From the NCBI RefSeq assembly GCF_036492635.1, contig NZ_AP025306.1, positions 186,001-250,000 on the forward strand: DNA of 64,000 bases, given 5' to 3'. Below the pieces are notes generated by a model. It was not told the DNA's origin. It saw only the letters and a program-made list of their open reading frames with translations, and made no database searches. Position numbers and translations under genes: made by a program. This document shows, one piece after another, positions 28,247 through 38,333 of this stretch; the stretch's first letter is position 1; each line of letters begins with the position of its first letter. The stretch is from Aureibacter tunicatorum. GTDB taxonomy: Bacteria; Bacteroidota; Bacteroidia; Cytophagales; Cyclobacteriaceae.

Positions 28247-31200
28247 TTATAACTGTGCTTTTTGTCGTTCGAATGAAATATTGATTCTGTCGCCTTTGGT
28301 ATTTCCTTTTTTGTTAGGGACATACATCGCTTCGATCTTGATTGGGTTGACGGTGAAGCTGCCAGTGTATCGTGCTAGCAGTGGAAGATCAATATGTATT
28401 TCTTGATCTTGGTATAACTTGTTGTAGTAAATCTTCACTTTGTCTTTGAAGTATTCTCTTGGTCCTGATCTCCACCAGTAGGATTGGTTTTTCTCAGTGA
28501 TTTCTGTTCCTGAAGGCAGAGGAATTTCCAGTATGACAAATTCAGCATCTTCTTTAACTTGAACATTTACTGAAAGCCGGGCTTTTTCACCAGCATCTAA
28601 ATGATGTGTTTCTTCATTTTGTTCATTGTAAAATGAATGACTTATTTCAAAACCTTGAGTATTCTCTTCAGGTGCTTTGATCCAGTTTTTCTGTTGGAAA
28701 TACAACTGAACATCGCGTTCGTTGATATTGGATATAGAAAATTTAGAGCCATTGATCGCTTTTGCCAAATGCACAGGTTGATCAACTTTCAGTGTATCTC
28801 CTTGATCGCTGATAATAATCGTTTCATTTTTATCTTCGAGTGGTATCAACCTTGTCAAGTCTGGGTATAATTCCGCTAGCCACTGGGCTTTTTCATAGGT
28901 AGTCATGTAAGCGTTACTCTGATGTTGCTCTGCCATATATCTCATGACCTCATTTTTATTCCAAGGCGATGACTTCAAGTCTTTTAATATTTGATGCATG
29001 ATCAAGTTCTCAGTCGTTCGGTTCATGCTATAAGCATAGCAAGCCCAATATCTATATCTTTGACTACCCCAATAAGTATGATTCTGTACAGATGTACGCT
29101 CATACTTTTTTAATGTATCCAAAGGAATCTCTTGACCAAGTCTTTGTTGCAGTCTGATCAGATCAAATTTGCTGGAAAGTGATGGATAATTTTCCTTGCT
29201 TATTTTTACCTCAAGACTGTCAGCAATAGGTTTATAATCAAAGACCAATTGATCATCCAACATTTGATGCAATATTCTCAGACTATTGCCATTGTTCGAG
29301 GATTGATTAAGTTGTAGAATAAGCTCTCGGTAAGTTTTTGTTTTGTCAAGACCGACAACATAGCCTGCTTCTTCTGCGACATTAAGTATTTTGATAACAT
29401 GCAAAGTTACCCATATACTTGTTTCACCTGTTCCCCACCAACTCCAAGTTCCTTTATCATTTTGCCTTTCAAGCAAAGTCTTGATATGCTTTTTGATCTT
29501 GCGGGAATACTTTTTCTCATTTTTGATTTTTTCCAAAGCCAAAAGTCCCATGAGTCTTGAGGCTGTTTGTTCATTGCAACCATGAGGATAGTCGGCTAAG
29601 CTTTGAGCTATTGGATACCAAAAAGCATTAGAATTATTCAAGACATATAATTGCATTGATCTTTTAAGGTTTAAATTTTTCAGATCAATAACTGTGTCTG
29701 AATTTACAGTAAAATTCTCATAGTTTGTCTCAAACATCCCTTGTGGCTTGACTGGTATACTTCTTTCTTCACCATCGATTAAAGTACCGTTTTCAGAAAC
29801 TTGATAAAGCATTTTGAGCGAATCAATTTCACTTTCCAAAGTAGAAACAATATAAAGACTGCTGTCTAGATGAGTATCCGTCAGCGAGTAAGAATTTTCA
29901 TAACTCTTTTTGCCATCAAATGAAAATTCGGACTTGACCTGCTTTGTGTCATCGGTATAGTTAAGCGCTTTGCCGAAGATATAGATGCTGTCTCCTTCGT
30001 TTAGAAACCGAGGTGAGGAAAGATTTGCACTGACAGGAAGAAACGACTGAACATTGAACTCCGTAGTGCCTGTCAGCATATTATCAGGATCAATTCCGTA
30101 GACAAAACCCTTCCAGCCGGTGATATTATCCGGGTATTTTACTTCGAAAGATACTTTGCCGTTTTCATCGGTTCTCAGCTCCGGAGCCCAGTGAGCGACA
30201 TCTGAAAAGTTAGTCCTTATTCGGCCTTTGCTGGTTAAGTTTTGCCATTGCAAGGTCGGGAGTTTGATATCACTTTCTTGCTCAATAGTATTCGAATTAA
30301 TTATTGCATTCTTTTCTAATCTATTCGTTGTTTGAGTATTAGAAATGATTTGAACGCCTGCCACTTTGCCAGCAAGAGCATTAGAAACAGAATTCGACTC
30401 AATTACTTGTACAGTGGAACTTAATGATCGATGATTTCTGGAAACGCCCAAAGCAGTTACTACTACTCCGTTTAATTGTTGAACATCTTCAGTAATTTCA
30501 ACATCTATTCGTCTTCGTCTTTCTATTTCGACTTCTTGAGTAGCATAGCCAAGACTTGAAAAGACAAGAACTTTTGCGATTGACAGATCAACAGAAAGTG
30601 AATAATTACCATAAATATCTGTAGAAGTACCTTCCGAAGTACCTTTTATAATAACATTTGCTCCAATTATATCTTCTCCATTAATATCTGTTACATGACC
30701 TGTTATTGTTTGATATCCTTGACTATTATTATTATATGAATCATTGTATTGTATTTCAACTTCTTCTTTATCTAAGTCTGCTATGTATTCATCTAGTTCA
30801 TCTTTTGGAAAATCATTATTCTTCTGATCATTTCTTTCAAAAAGATTCACCAGATACTCTTCGGCATTCATCTCGTATGGAAGGCTGTCCAAGTTGTTGA
30901 TTTGGACATGTTTTTTTCCATATGGTTTGATATCAATGGTATCAATATCATACACTCTTTTATTGGTATTGATCACGGTAAGCAGGTATTTCCCTGTAAA
31001 TAAATTCATGAAGTAAGGGATTCGACGGATATATGTTTTAGAAGGATCATTTACTTTAGTTAGGATATAAAATCCAATGGAGTCTTTTAATTGATGACTA
31101 ACTTCAATATGTAATTCACCATTTCCTTTATATGTCGTATTGCTATTGTTTTGTAAATGGTTAGGTATAAAAATTCTATTGCTTTTGATCGAATCTTCAT

Positions 31201-34099
31201 TTCTCCATTGGTCTAGGATCATTTCTTCTGTATAAAGCTGATCAGACAGAGGCAAGAGATGATTGATTATCTTATTTCCCTTTGGTTTTTTGAAATTATC
31301 ATATGAAGTCATCTTGATTAGTCGAGGCTCAAATTGATATAAATAATTAGGCTCAAAATAAAATTCATGTTCATATCCTGCTTTTGAAATGTATTTAGAT
31401 TTTTTAAAATATGAAGCATAAGGACCATACAATTTCCTTTTATAGTTAGGAGGCAAAGGCTGTACATACTGACCAAACTTTAAGTAGGCATAATTAGGAT
31501 TCTTATCAACCTTGAACATGTATCCAGATATCCATTCTAATTCTCGCTTTGTAAGCTCTTCGTTTGCTTTTTCTCCAAATATCTTGGGGTCTAAGCTTAA
31601 GATATATTTTTTGCCTTTTTCTATAATATATTCATCAAAATGAACTTCATAATTAGCTACACGAATAGTCAAAGACATTTTTCCAGCTTGCACAGGGAAA
31701 ATATATGGAGTCTCTGTTTCACTATAATAAACGGGCTTGTTATTAATTTCGACGATCAAAGGCTTTAAGATATTTCCATTATCAGAGACAAAAGGCATAA
31801 TGTAAGAATCCCACGAACCAATATCTTCTTTGTAAATGAAAGATCCATTTTCGGGATATAAAAAGTCATAGTATAATACAGAGTCTAATCCTAAAGTTGA
31901 TTTGAATTGATCAAATTTCAAATCTTGTTGGTAAGTGTCAAACGGTTCAATCAAATATCTATTCCAATAGTCTTGTTTTTTGGAGCCCTTTCGATTGGTT
32001 AATTCATGACTGTTATAGCCTTTTCTGTTTTTTTGATTTAGTTCTTTGATTATAGGAACAGATACCGGTTCAGGTTCAAACTGTTGAGTCAAGATATGAG
32101 CCGTAAGGTCTGCATTGGGGATCGCTTGATGATTTTTATCCAATACGCTGATATTGACTTTCGATTTCTTGCCGGGGATGATCTGCGATTCATTCTCAAC
32201 GATGATTTGCATCCTGCCTGTCTCCATAGGAATCTTATATTCGTAATCCTTTGTTTCTCCGGCATGTGTATAGTGAAGCGAAAAGTAGTAATTGTCTTTG
32301 CCTCGGCTTTTTAATTCAATATTCTTATCAGAATCACCAAATCCCTTTTCTGTCAGATTATTTTTATAGTAAATGTAATAGTGGTAACTGATTCCCGAAG
32401 GATTGTTGATGTCAATCTTCAAAGTGTCATCTGAGCGATGAGTTTGTACGTAAATATTCTGATCATCTAAATTAAATGATTGGAAATATTCAGGAGTTTC
32501 AAGTTCGTATTCATCTACTAAGGCATTCCTTTTGACGGTATAAGGCAAAGTGATATTATTCGGGATGCTTTGAATATTAGGATCATAAAATGACTTGATG
32601 TGCGTGTATAACTGAACCTTTTGTTGAAAATTATGATCTTCAGGGAGTAGATTTTCATTCCAGTCAAAGGAGATACTGTCTTTTTGCATATCCATCGAAA
32701 AGACTTCTGTAGGAAGATATTGGTATGATATATTATAGAATTCGAAATGCTCTGTTTCACGATCGCTGTTGGATAGCTTGACTTCGATATCATAATTGAT
32801 GCTTGCTTGTTCAAACAGACTGTCAGGAATAGTAATCTTGGTTTCGGCTATGGCATCGAGTGATGTTGTATGTTTCCAAAGCGTGTCTTTCAAGAAATAA
32901 CTTTTTTGGTATAAATGATCAACATGACCGCCAAAAATGACAATCTCGGCTTTGCCATCCATCACAGGCATTTCATTATAATCTATTGCACTTAAATAGA
33001 TGGCTTGTTTTTCGCCATTAGGATGTGATTTCTCATGACTAATTCTACAACTGTATTTTACCTTGGGCAGAGAATAGTCTTCCAGATATATTTCGGTTCT
33101 AAAGTTTTGTTTTGTTCCTTGAAGAGTAATGTAATAAGATCTATCATTTTTTAATTCAAGGCTGTCATGAAGTATAAATTCATATGAATAACCGCCAGGT
33201 CTATATGCTTTTACATTTTTAGATATTAATTTTTCAGTACCATAATATGATTTTCTTAAATACAATTTGAGCTTATCTTCAATAGGCTTTTTATTCTCAT
33301 CGAGCAGAAAGGCTTTGACTCTTACTGTATCTCTTTTGCGATACTTGGGTTTATCGGTCAGTATGTATCCTTCCCATGACGCTGTTGAGTAGTTGTTTTT
33401 TTTACGGAAAAGACGTCGGGTTTTATAATAAATGCCTGGAGGTCTAACACTTCCATATGATATGAGAGATTTTGTGCTTTTATATATGTAACTGAAAGGC
33501 GTCCAGAATATTTTTGAAAATTCATTGTAAACAATGATGTTTTTAGCTTTGAGCCAAGATGAACTGTTGCGATCTCTTTCAATCTGATAATAAGTAGTCA
33601 TGCCCTCGTGATGAAGGCTAAGAAGGCCTTGTTTGTTGGTCTTGGGAAGTCTGTAAACTTCAAGCTCAGGGTCGAATTTTACTTTTTTATTATCGACTTT
33701 GGCTATGGCATCATTGACTTTATTGCCGTCTTCATCATAGATGGCAAAGGTCATATCCACATGATTATTAAATGTCTTCACATGCAGTCCATTCACTGAC
33801 ACGAGTTTGTATTCCAGTGAATTCTCCTTGGCTTTTACAGCAAGATAATGCCCTTTGGCTAGACTAGGGAAATCATCATCATCATGACTATAACTGTCTA
33901 TAAGGTGTTGAAAAAAAGTACTGTCGGGTTTGGGGTGATCTTCCTGATGAAAATATAGAGCCTGTTCATTGTTGATTTTAAAGATAAATGTTTCGTAGCT
34001 TTCTCTTCGACTTTGATCAATGATCTTGGATTGTGCCCAAGCACTGACATTAATCAGGCAAAGAAAAAATAGTGTTAATATGTGTAGTGATTTATTCAT
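28247..34099 (-). CDS. alpha-2-macroglobulin family protein with embedded SusC-type plug segment
   Basis: The protein has 1950 residues with a signal peptide (cleaved near AWAQ). Residues about 60-1100 are macroglobulin-type beta-sandwiches, including an MG2 block (YILTDKPKYRKRDTVRVKAF). Residues about 1128-1200 are a CarboxypepD_reg domain (ITGHVTDINGEDIIGANVII), followed by a SusC-type signature (VVVTALGVSR, then NALAGKVAGVQI near 1238). After about 1298 comes the conserved A2M block (WAPELRTDENGKVSFEVKYP), and then the thioester motif YPHGC1508-NEQ and its helical thioester domain. The intact C-x-E-Q suggests a working thioester that could trap proteases. Bacterial macroglobulins are periplasmic or surface defence proteins. 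The plug-like insertion is unusual. A dispersed repeat lies 11 bases upstream of its start. Confidence 0.88.
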   Translation of the reverse strand: MNKSLHILTLFFLCLINVSAWAQSKIIDQSRRESYETFIFKINNEQALYFHQEDHPKPDSTFFQHLIDSYSHDDDDFPSLAKGHYLAVKAKENSLEYKLVSVNGLHVKTFNNHVDMTFAIYDEDGNKVNDAIAKVDNKKVKFDPELEVYRLPKTNKQGLLSLHHEGMTTYYQIERDRNSSSWLKAKNIIVYNEFSKIFWTPFSYIYKSTKSLISYGSVRPPGIYYKTRRLFRKKNNYSTASWEGYILTDKPKYRKRDTVRVKAFLLDENKKPIEDKLKLYLRKSYYGTEKLISKNVKAYRPGGYSYEFILHDSLELKNDRSYYITLQGTKQNFRTEIYLEDYSLPKVKYSCRISHEKSHPNGEKQAIYLSAIDYNEMPVMDGKAEIVIFGGHVDHLYQKSYFLKDTLWKHTTSLDAIAETKITIPDSLFEQASINYDIEVKLSNSDRETEHFEFYNISYQYLPTEVFSMDMQKDSISFDWNENLLPEDHNFQQKVQLYTHIKSFYDPNIQSIPNNITLPYTVKRNALVDEYELETPEYFQSFNLDDQNIYVQTHRSDDTLKIDINNPSGISYHYYIYYKNNLTEKGFGDSDKNIELKSRGKDNYYFSLHYTHAGETKDYEYKIPMETGRMQIIVENESQIIPGKKSKVNISVLDKNHQAIPNADLTAHILTQQFEPEPVSVPIIKELNQKNRKGYNSHELTNRKGSKKQDYWNRYLIEPFDTYQQDLKFDQFKSTLGLDSVLYYDFLYPENGSFIYKEDIGSWDSYIMPFVSDNGNILKPLIVEINNKPVYYSETETPYIFPVQAGKMSLTIRVANYEVHFDEYIIEKGKKYILSLDPKIFGEKANEELTKRELEWISGYMFKVDKNPNYAYLKFGQYVQPLPPNYKRKLYGPYASYFKKSKYISKAGYEHEFYFEPNYLYQFEPRLIKMTSYDNFKKPKGNKIINHLLPLSDQLYTEEMILDQWRNEDSIKSNRIFIPNHLQNNSNTTYKGNGELHIEVSHQLKDSIGFYILTKVNDPSKTYIRRIPYFMNLFTGKYLLTVINTNKRVYDIDTIDIKPYGKKHVQINNLDSLPYEMNAEEYLVNLFERNDQKNNDFPKDELDEYIADLDKEEVEIQYNDSYNNNSQGYQTITGHVTDINGEDIIGANVIIKGTSEGTSTDIYGNYSLSVDLSIAKVLVFSSLGYATQEVEIERRRRIDVEITEDVQQLNGVVVTALGVSRNHRSLSSTVQVIESNSVSNALAGKVAGVQIISNTQTTNRLEKNAIINSNTIEQESDIKLPTLQWQNLTSKGRIRTNFSDVAHWAPELRTDENGKVSFEVKYPDNITGWKGFVYGIDPDNMLTGTTEFNVQSFLPVSANLSSPRFLNEGDSIYIFGKALNYTDDTKQVKSEFSFDGKKSYENSYSLTDTHLDSSLYIVSTLESEIDSLKMLYQVSENGTLIDGEERSIPVKPQGMFETNYENFTVNSDTVIDLKNLNLKRSMQLYVLNNSNAFWYPIAQSLADYPHGCNEQTASRLMGLLALEKIKNEKKYSRKIKKHIKTLLERQNDKGTWSWWGTGETSIWVTLHVIKILNVAEEAGYVVGLDKTKTYRELILQLNQSSNNGNSLRILHQMLDDQLVFDYKPIADSLEVKISKENYPSLSSKFDLIRLQQRLGQEIPLDTLKKYERTSVQNHTYWGSQRYRYWACYAYSMNRTTENLIMHQILKDLKSSPWNKNEVMRYMAEQHQSNAYMTTYEKAQWLAELYPDLTRLIPLEDKNETIIISDQGDTLKVDQPVHLAKAINGSKFSISNINERDVQLYFQQKNWIKAPEENTQGFEISHSFYNEQNEETHHLDAGEKARLSVNVQVKEDAEFVILEIPLPSGTEITEKNQSYWWRSGPREYFKDKVKIYYNKLYQDQEIHIDLPLLARYTGSFTVNPIKIEAMYVPNKKGNTKGDRINISFERQKAQL

Positions 34100-34109
34100 A
34101 GGTGTTTAG

Positions 34110-34261
34110 TTAAGTCCCTATTCAATTTTTTTTCATATTTCTAACCATAAAGACATTTGATAAAACATCCCTCTGAGTCTCCCTTCAAAAGGGAGATTTT
34201 GCTATTTTTAGGCCTTAATATGATACTTGAAAATAGGAAATTTATTCTGATCAATTACTTA
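34110..34261. repeat. dispersed ~150-bp repeat, copy 1
   Basis: It shares with the copies at 34319 and 45887 the blocks TTAAGT.CCTA, TTTCATATTTxTAA, ATTTGATAxAACATCCCTCT, CTCCCTTCAAAAGGGAGA (a palindrome) and ATAGGAAATTTATTxTGA, ending TTACTTA. It has no coding frame. Confidence 0.75.
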
Positions 34262-34318
34262 GTTTGGCGATTAAAAGAATAATATCCGATAATCGCCGGA
34301 ATGAGGATTCATTTTTTT

Positions 34319-34456
34319 TTAAGTACCTAACCAAAATCATTTTCATATTTTTAATCCCAGAGAAATTTGATGAAACATCCCTCTATCCCCCCTTGAAAGG
34401 TGGATTTCGCTATTTTTTAAAAACAGAAAATTTATTTTGATCTATTATTTATAAAA
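34319..34456. repeat. dispersed ~140-bp repeat, copy 2
   Basis: It begins TTAAGTACCTAACCAAAAT and contains the AACATCCCTCT and GATTTCGCTATTTT blocks and an AGAAAATTTATTTTGAT end. The internal palindrome is degenerate (CCCCTTGAAAGGTGG). It is closest in sequence to copy 3 at its left end. Confidence 0.7.
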
Positions 34457-34473
34457 CTAAGTCGTGATAGCCT

Positions 34474-36123
34474 TTAATACCCCACACGTTCATTCTTTGG
34501 TGATTCAACTGTGTATTTGAAGACCAGCTTTTTGATTTCATTGGCTTGTAGATTCAAATCCCATGTCAACATACCTGTTGATTTGTCGTGATTGGCTCCG
34601 CTTAATTCTTCAGTCGTAATGATGATTTTGTCCGTCAATGAGACAGGTATCTGATCCTTGATTTCGATTTGTGCAGCGCTGTTCTTATTGTTCTTTACTA
34701 ATATTTCCCAAGCAAAGACCTCCTTCTTCTTGCTGCCAAGGAATCTTCTGGAATTTGAGTCTTTGATCTGAGATCTTTCGACAGCGATATCCGAATCTTT
34801 TCCAAGACTGATGATATAGTCTTCGCCTATGGTGCCTTTATTCAGGTAAGTTTTGCCTCGGTACTGATCGCTCATATAGATATTGGCCTTGCCATTTTCA
34901 AAACCATAGCTTTCCCAGTTGGGTATTTCTGCGACTAAGAATACATTTTGTGAGTATTTGGGCACTGCTTTGTATTTGAATTCGGCTTTGATTTCTTCTT
35001 GTCTCAGTTGAACTTGTTGCTCAGTATCTTCTGACTGTATGTCAAATTTTTTCTCAAATGTAAACTTTTTGCTGATGGTGCTAGTGCTTTGACGAGCGGA
35101 GATATAATTTGTTGGTGCTTTGTAGACTTCTTCTTGTGATTCCCAATTTTCTGAATCATATTCTATGTCAACATCAAGATCTACTTCTATTTCTTCATTG
35201 ATCTCTAATTCATCAGGCACTTCCACGACTCTACTTCGCATCATTTTGCTTTTGGAATAAGTAGGATAGAGGTTTATTTTCCATGGACTGATATGAGGCA
35301 GGTTTTCTTGGGACAAGGCATTGCCTGTTGAAACAGAAAGCTCAATGTTATTCCAATCATTGCCGGTAGTCTGAGAGACTTTGGCATTTTGGATTAATGT
35401 CAGTTCTTCTTCCAAAGATGAAAACCTTATATCATAGATCGGAATCCATGAGGCGTTTCTCACCGTATAGTTTAGCTTGACTTTGGTTGATATTGCTTGA
35501 TCTGCATGAAGTGTTGCGATAATGGCTCCTTTATGGCGAAGCTGACTGACAAAGTTATTTAATTCACGTTGTTTAAAATTGAGCTCTTTTCGTAGCTTCT
35601 GTGATTCTCTTTCAAACTTTAATTTTTCCTCTGAAGCTTGCTTTAGTTTTTGACTATATAGTTCATAAGTAGTCGCTAACTGGTTGGCTGTTATCGAGCT
35701 GTTATTGCCGATGGATTTATTGGTTTGCAAGAAAGCGATCTTATCCGATGCTAATTTTATGGACAGGTTGATATCTGCAATTTTGATTTCGAGATCGTCG
35801 ACTTCTTGGCTTAATTTTTCAATATGCGCTGGAAGCTTGTTTTCGGGATTATAGCTCGGGTTGAAATCAATTGAATATACGCTAAAACCTCTGCCCGCTA
35901 GCTGTATGCTTTCCATGTCCACCACATGGCTGAGTTTGTCAAAAATAATAGTGTTTTTGCCTTTGGAAAGCTGGATAGTAGCGTATCTGTCGATCGAAGC
36001 TCCCTGCTCGAACAAGTTGACATTTTGCACTTTGCTCTCAACTTTTGTTTCAATGTCTTGGGCGAATATTCCGTTTGATACTGTTAAAAGCGAAGCAATT
36101 AAGATGTGTTTTAATTTATTCAT
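34474..36123 (-). CDS. MuiA-like DUF4139 protein
   Basis: The protein has 549 residues with a signal peptide (cleaved after IFAQ). An N-terminal DUF4140-type domain (VQNVNLFEQGASIDRYATIQLSKGK) is followed by a coiled coil (about residues 85-175), then the DUF4139 beta-rich domain (VKLNYTVRNASWIPIYDIRFSS onward), ending with a conserved TWDLNLQANEIKKLVFKYTVE. This is the architecture of mucoidy inhibitor MuiA family proteins. The biochemical role is unknown; it is probably exported and envelope-associated. The two dispersed repeats separate it from the macroglobulin gene. Confidence 0.85.
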   Translation of the reverse strand: MNKLKHILIASLLTVSNGIFAQDIETKVESKVQNVNLFEQGASIDRYATIQLSKGKNTIIFDKLSHVVDMESIQLAGRGFSVYSIDFNPSYNPENKLPAHIEKLSQEVDDLEIKIADINLSIKLASDKIAFLQTNKSIGNNSSITANQLATTYELYSQKLKQASEEKLKFERESQKLRKELNFKQRELNNFVSQLRHKGAIIATLHADQAISTKVKLNYTVRNASWIPIYDIRFSSLEEELTLIQNAKVSQTTGNDWNNIELSVSTGNALSQENLPHISPWKINLYPTYSKSKMMRSRVVEVPDELEINEEIEVDLDVDIEYDSENWESQEEVYKAPTNYISARQSTSTISKKFTFEKKFDIQSEDTEQQVQLRQEEIKAEFKYKAVPKYSQNVFLVAEIPNWESYGFENGKANIYMSDQYRGKTYLNKGTIGEDYIISLGKDSDIAVERSQIKDSNSRRFLGSKKKEVFAWEILVKNNKNSAAQIEIKDQIPVSLTDKIIITTEELSGANHDKSTGMLTWDLNLQANEIKKLVFKYTVESPKNERVGY

Positions 36124-36289
36124 GTTCTTATGTTAAAAAAATGAAATATTTATACATTAAAATAATTCTTATTTGCAGATTTTCAAAAATATTTAAGATA
36201 TTATGTTTTAGGCTGGATTGAAGCTTAGCTTACTGCTTAAGTTGATTTCAGAAAAGTGATAGTTGTTGATTAATGAAAGGCTTATCAAT

Positions 36290-36787
36290 ATGGTTTCAAA
36301 ATACAAATCGACAATCATTGGGTTTTACTTTGCAATTCCGTCATTTATAATGATAATTGATGAGTTGGAAATTATTTCTATTATAGTGATAATAACTTTA
36401 TTTCCAGTAGCTGTTCCATTAGAATTGTTAGGAGATAGGTTCTTTGATAGTCATGATTTAATTAGCTTAATAGTAGTATTGGTCTTGCTGAGTCTGTTTG
36501 TATTAACGACTTATTATTATTTAAAAAAACTACTTAAAGAGGGTAGTGAAGGAAAGCCGTTTAAAGTTCTTGGCTTATGGATTTATTTTATTCTTCTGCT
36601 ATTTATCATCCATCCGTTGGTTTTTTATATATGGTCTATGATACATTCAGAAAGTGCCGGAGATGGTCAATTTATATTTGGTGTAATTGATACATTCCCA
36701 ATCAGTAGTTTTCTGTTTGTAGTCTTGGGGGCAACTGTTGACTATTTCAGAAGAGTAAATACATTTGATGAAAAAATTAATGATTAG
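36290..36787 (+). CDS. four-helix membrane protein, function unknown
   Basis: I choose the ATG at 36290, because the in-frame TTG at 36263 has no ribosome site and adds an unlikely charged tail. The 165 residues contain four hydrophobic segments (about 10-50, 64-82, 100-120 and 134-152). No family is recognised. Its last 20 bases overlap the start of the transglycosylase-like gene, so the two are coupled. Confidence 0.65.
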   Translation: MVSKYKSTIIGFYFAIPSFIMIIDELEIISIIVIITLFPVAVPLELLGDRFFDSHDLISLIVVLVLLSLFVLTTYYYLKKLLKEGSEGKPFKVLGLWIYFILLLFIIHPLVFYIWSMIHSESAGDGQFIFGVIDTFPISSFLFVVLGATVDYFRRVNTFDEKIND

Positions 36788-37436
36788 AAAAATTATCAAA
36801 ATACTGCTCATAGTATTTCTGGCTTTGATAATTATCATAAGCAGTTTTGTATTATATATCGTTTATCAGCTTGAAACTTCGATAGATGAAGTATTATCAA
36901 AAGAACAACAAGAATGGGTGTATAATGAGATTGAAAATACTGAAAGTCTTCCAGATAAGTATATCGATACATTGGAGGAATATTACCCGGATAAGTTTAA
37001 GTATTCCTTTTGGGAGGTAGTTCTTATAGCAATAAAAAATCATTGGGTAGAAACCTGTCAATGTGATAGAGTGTTGCCTCTTTCATCTATACCTGGGAAG
37101 CGTATGGCGTGTCCCGATTACTATCCTTTTACAATTATATTTGATTTGAGAGAAAAAGTCATTACTCTATTTATAGAAGAGAAATTCACTCAACGCAAAT
37201 GCTTCGAGTATTATATGAGTAAAACTTATTTCGGAGGAGCAACTATCGGAATTAGTAAAGCATCAAGAAAGTATTTTGATAAGGAGCTGGTTGAGTTAAA
37301 TGAAAAAGAAATACTAATGCTTAATCTTATTTCTATAAGGCCTGCTCAATATCGAAGCTCCGAGAATATAGAAGAGTTGGCTGAAAAAGTAGAGCTGTTT
37401 ATTGAGAGGCATCATAAGAGTAGAGGTTTGGATTAG
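36768..37436 (+). CDS. degenerate GT51-type transglycosylase-like membrane protein
   Basis: This 222-residue protein has one N-terminal membrane anchor (about residues 8-34). The second half resembles the end of the peptidoglycan glycosyltransferase domain (PF00912): REKVITLFIEEKFTQRKCFEYYMSKTYFGG, then GISKASRKYF and LNEKEILMLNLISIRPAQY. The N-terminal motifs with the catalytic Glu (ED..F..H) and the TITQQ block are not visible. It is therefore either a pseudoenzyme or a very divergent member. The overlap with the preceding membrane protein gene suggests a joint role at the cell wall. Confidence 0.55.
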   Translation: MKKLMIRKIIKILLIVFLALIIIISSFVLYIVYQLETSIDEVLSKEQQEWVYNEIENTESLPDKYIDTLEEYYPDKFKYSFWEVVLIAIKNHWVETCQCDRVLPLSSIPGKRMACPDYYPFTIIFDLREKVITLFIEEKFTQRKCFEYYMSKTYFGGATIGISKASRKYFDKELVELNEKEILMLNLISIRPAQYRSSENIEELAEKVELFIERHHKSRGLD

Positions 37437-37486
37437 GTCGGATGAACTCTCACATTAGCATCCAAAGGTTATATTGATTATTAAAT

Positions 37487-38143
37487 ATGAGAAAGAAAAA
37501 GTATAGACAAATTGGTGTTCACAGCATATTTAGTATTGGCTGCGGTTTTATTATAACAGTATTTCTTGGAATGTTTATTTTTGACTATAATAGTTTTCGA
37601 AAAAGATATACTGGCTACTCTTATGATGATTTAAAAAGTGTATCTACTGTAATAGATGATGTAGAAAGCTATAGCTTTATGAACTCTAATGAGTTGGACA
37701 GTGTCTTGTTAGACTCTATGCAGTACCTGAAAGTCAATTGTTTTACTTTGAAGCATAGTTCTGATTTGGACAAATTCATAAAATCATTGAGTGATACTGT
37801 ATTGAATGATAAAGATAAAAGATATATGCGAGGTCAAATCAGCAATGAATTACTTCTATGGGACAATGAAAGGTTGGTGAATACTTGGTGTTTGACTCCT
37901 CGGGATTTTGCTCAAATCAATAGATCCGATACAGTTGATTATTGGGAGGAGTTCAGAGCAAATTTTGGTAATTATGGCCATCATCATTACTCTCGTCCTA
38001 TCTTTAATCATAGTAAAACACTTTGTGTCATAGAGTATAGTTGGCAAGCAGACTGGTTAGCAGGTAGTGGTGGAATTCAGTTATATAAAAAAGTAAACGG
38101 GAAATGGCAGTTGTTAAAAGAAATGAATTTATGGATTAGTTGA
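37487..38143 (+). CDS. single-anchor membrane protein, function unknown
   Basis: This 218-residue protein has one N-terminal membrane segment (about residues 13-33) and a ~180-residue outer domain. The end of this domain (HHYSRPIFNHSKTLCVIEYS, then GSGGIQLYKKVNGKW) resembles a recurring C-terminal pattern in uncharacterised Bacteroidota proteins. No catalytic motif is seen. It lies 50 bases after the transglycosylase-like gene and probably belongs to the same transcript. Confidence 0.6.
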   Translation: MRKKKYRQIGVHSIFSIGCGFIITVFLGMFIFDYNSFRKRYTGYSYDDLKSVSTVIDDVESYSFMNSNELDSVLLDSMQYLKVNCFTLKHSSDLDKFIKSLSDTVLNDKDKRYMRGQISNELLLWDNERLVNTWCLTPRDFAQINRSDTVDYWEEFRANFGNYGHHHYSRPIFNHSKTLCVIEYSWQADWLAGSGGIQLYKKVNGKWQLLKEMNLWIS

Positions 38144-38333
38144 TATTATTTTGATTATAAGAGTGCAGTACATTTGTAATTTGCATTTTTTTCATAAAGC
38201 TTGTAATGTGTTTTGAATATATGCTGTTGAGTACGAATAAAGAATTATTTCTAACAAGAAACACAAGCTAAGGCAGATATAATAAAAAAACGCTATAATC
38301 TTCAGGAATATTTAAGGGATAACATATAAATTT

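Noticed and set aside
36290-36787. Membrane protein as a phage holin
   Set aside because: Four helices, no nearby lysis or phage gene, and a linked transglycosylase-like gene make this unsupported.
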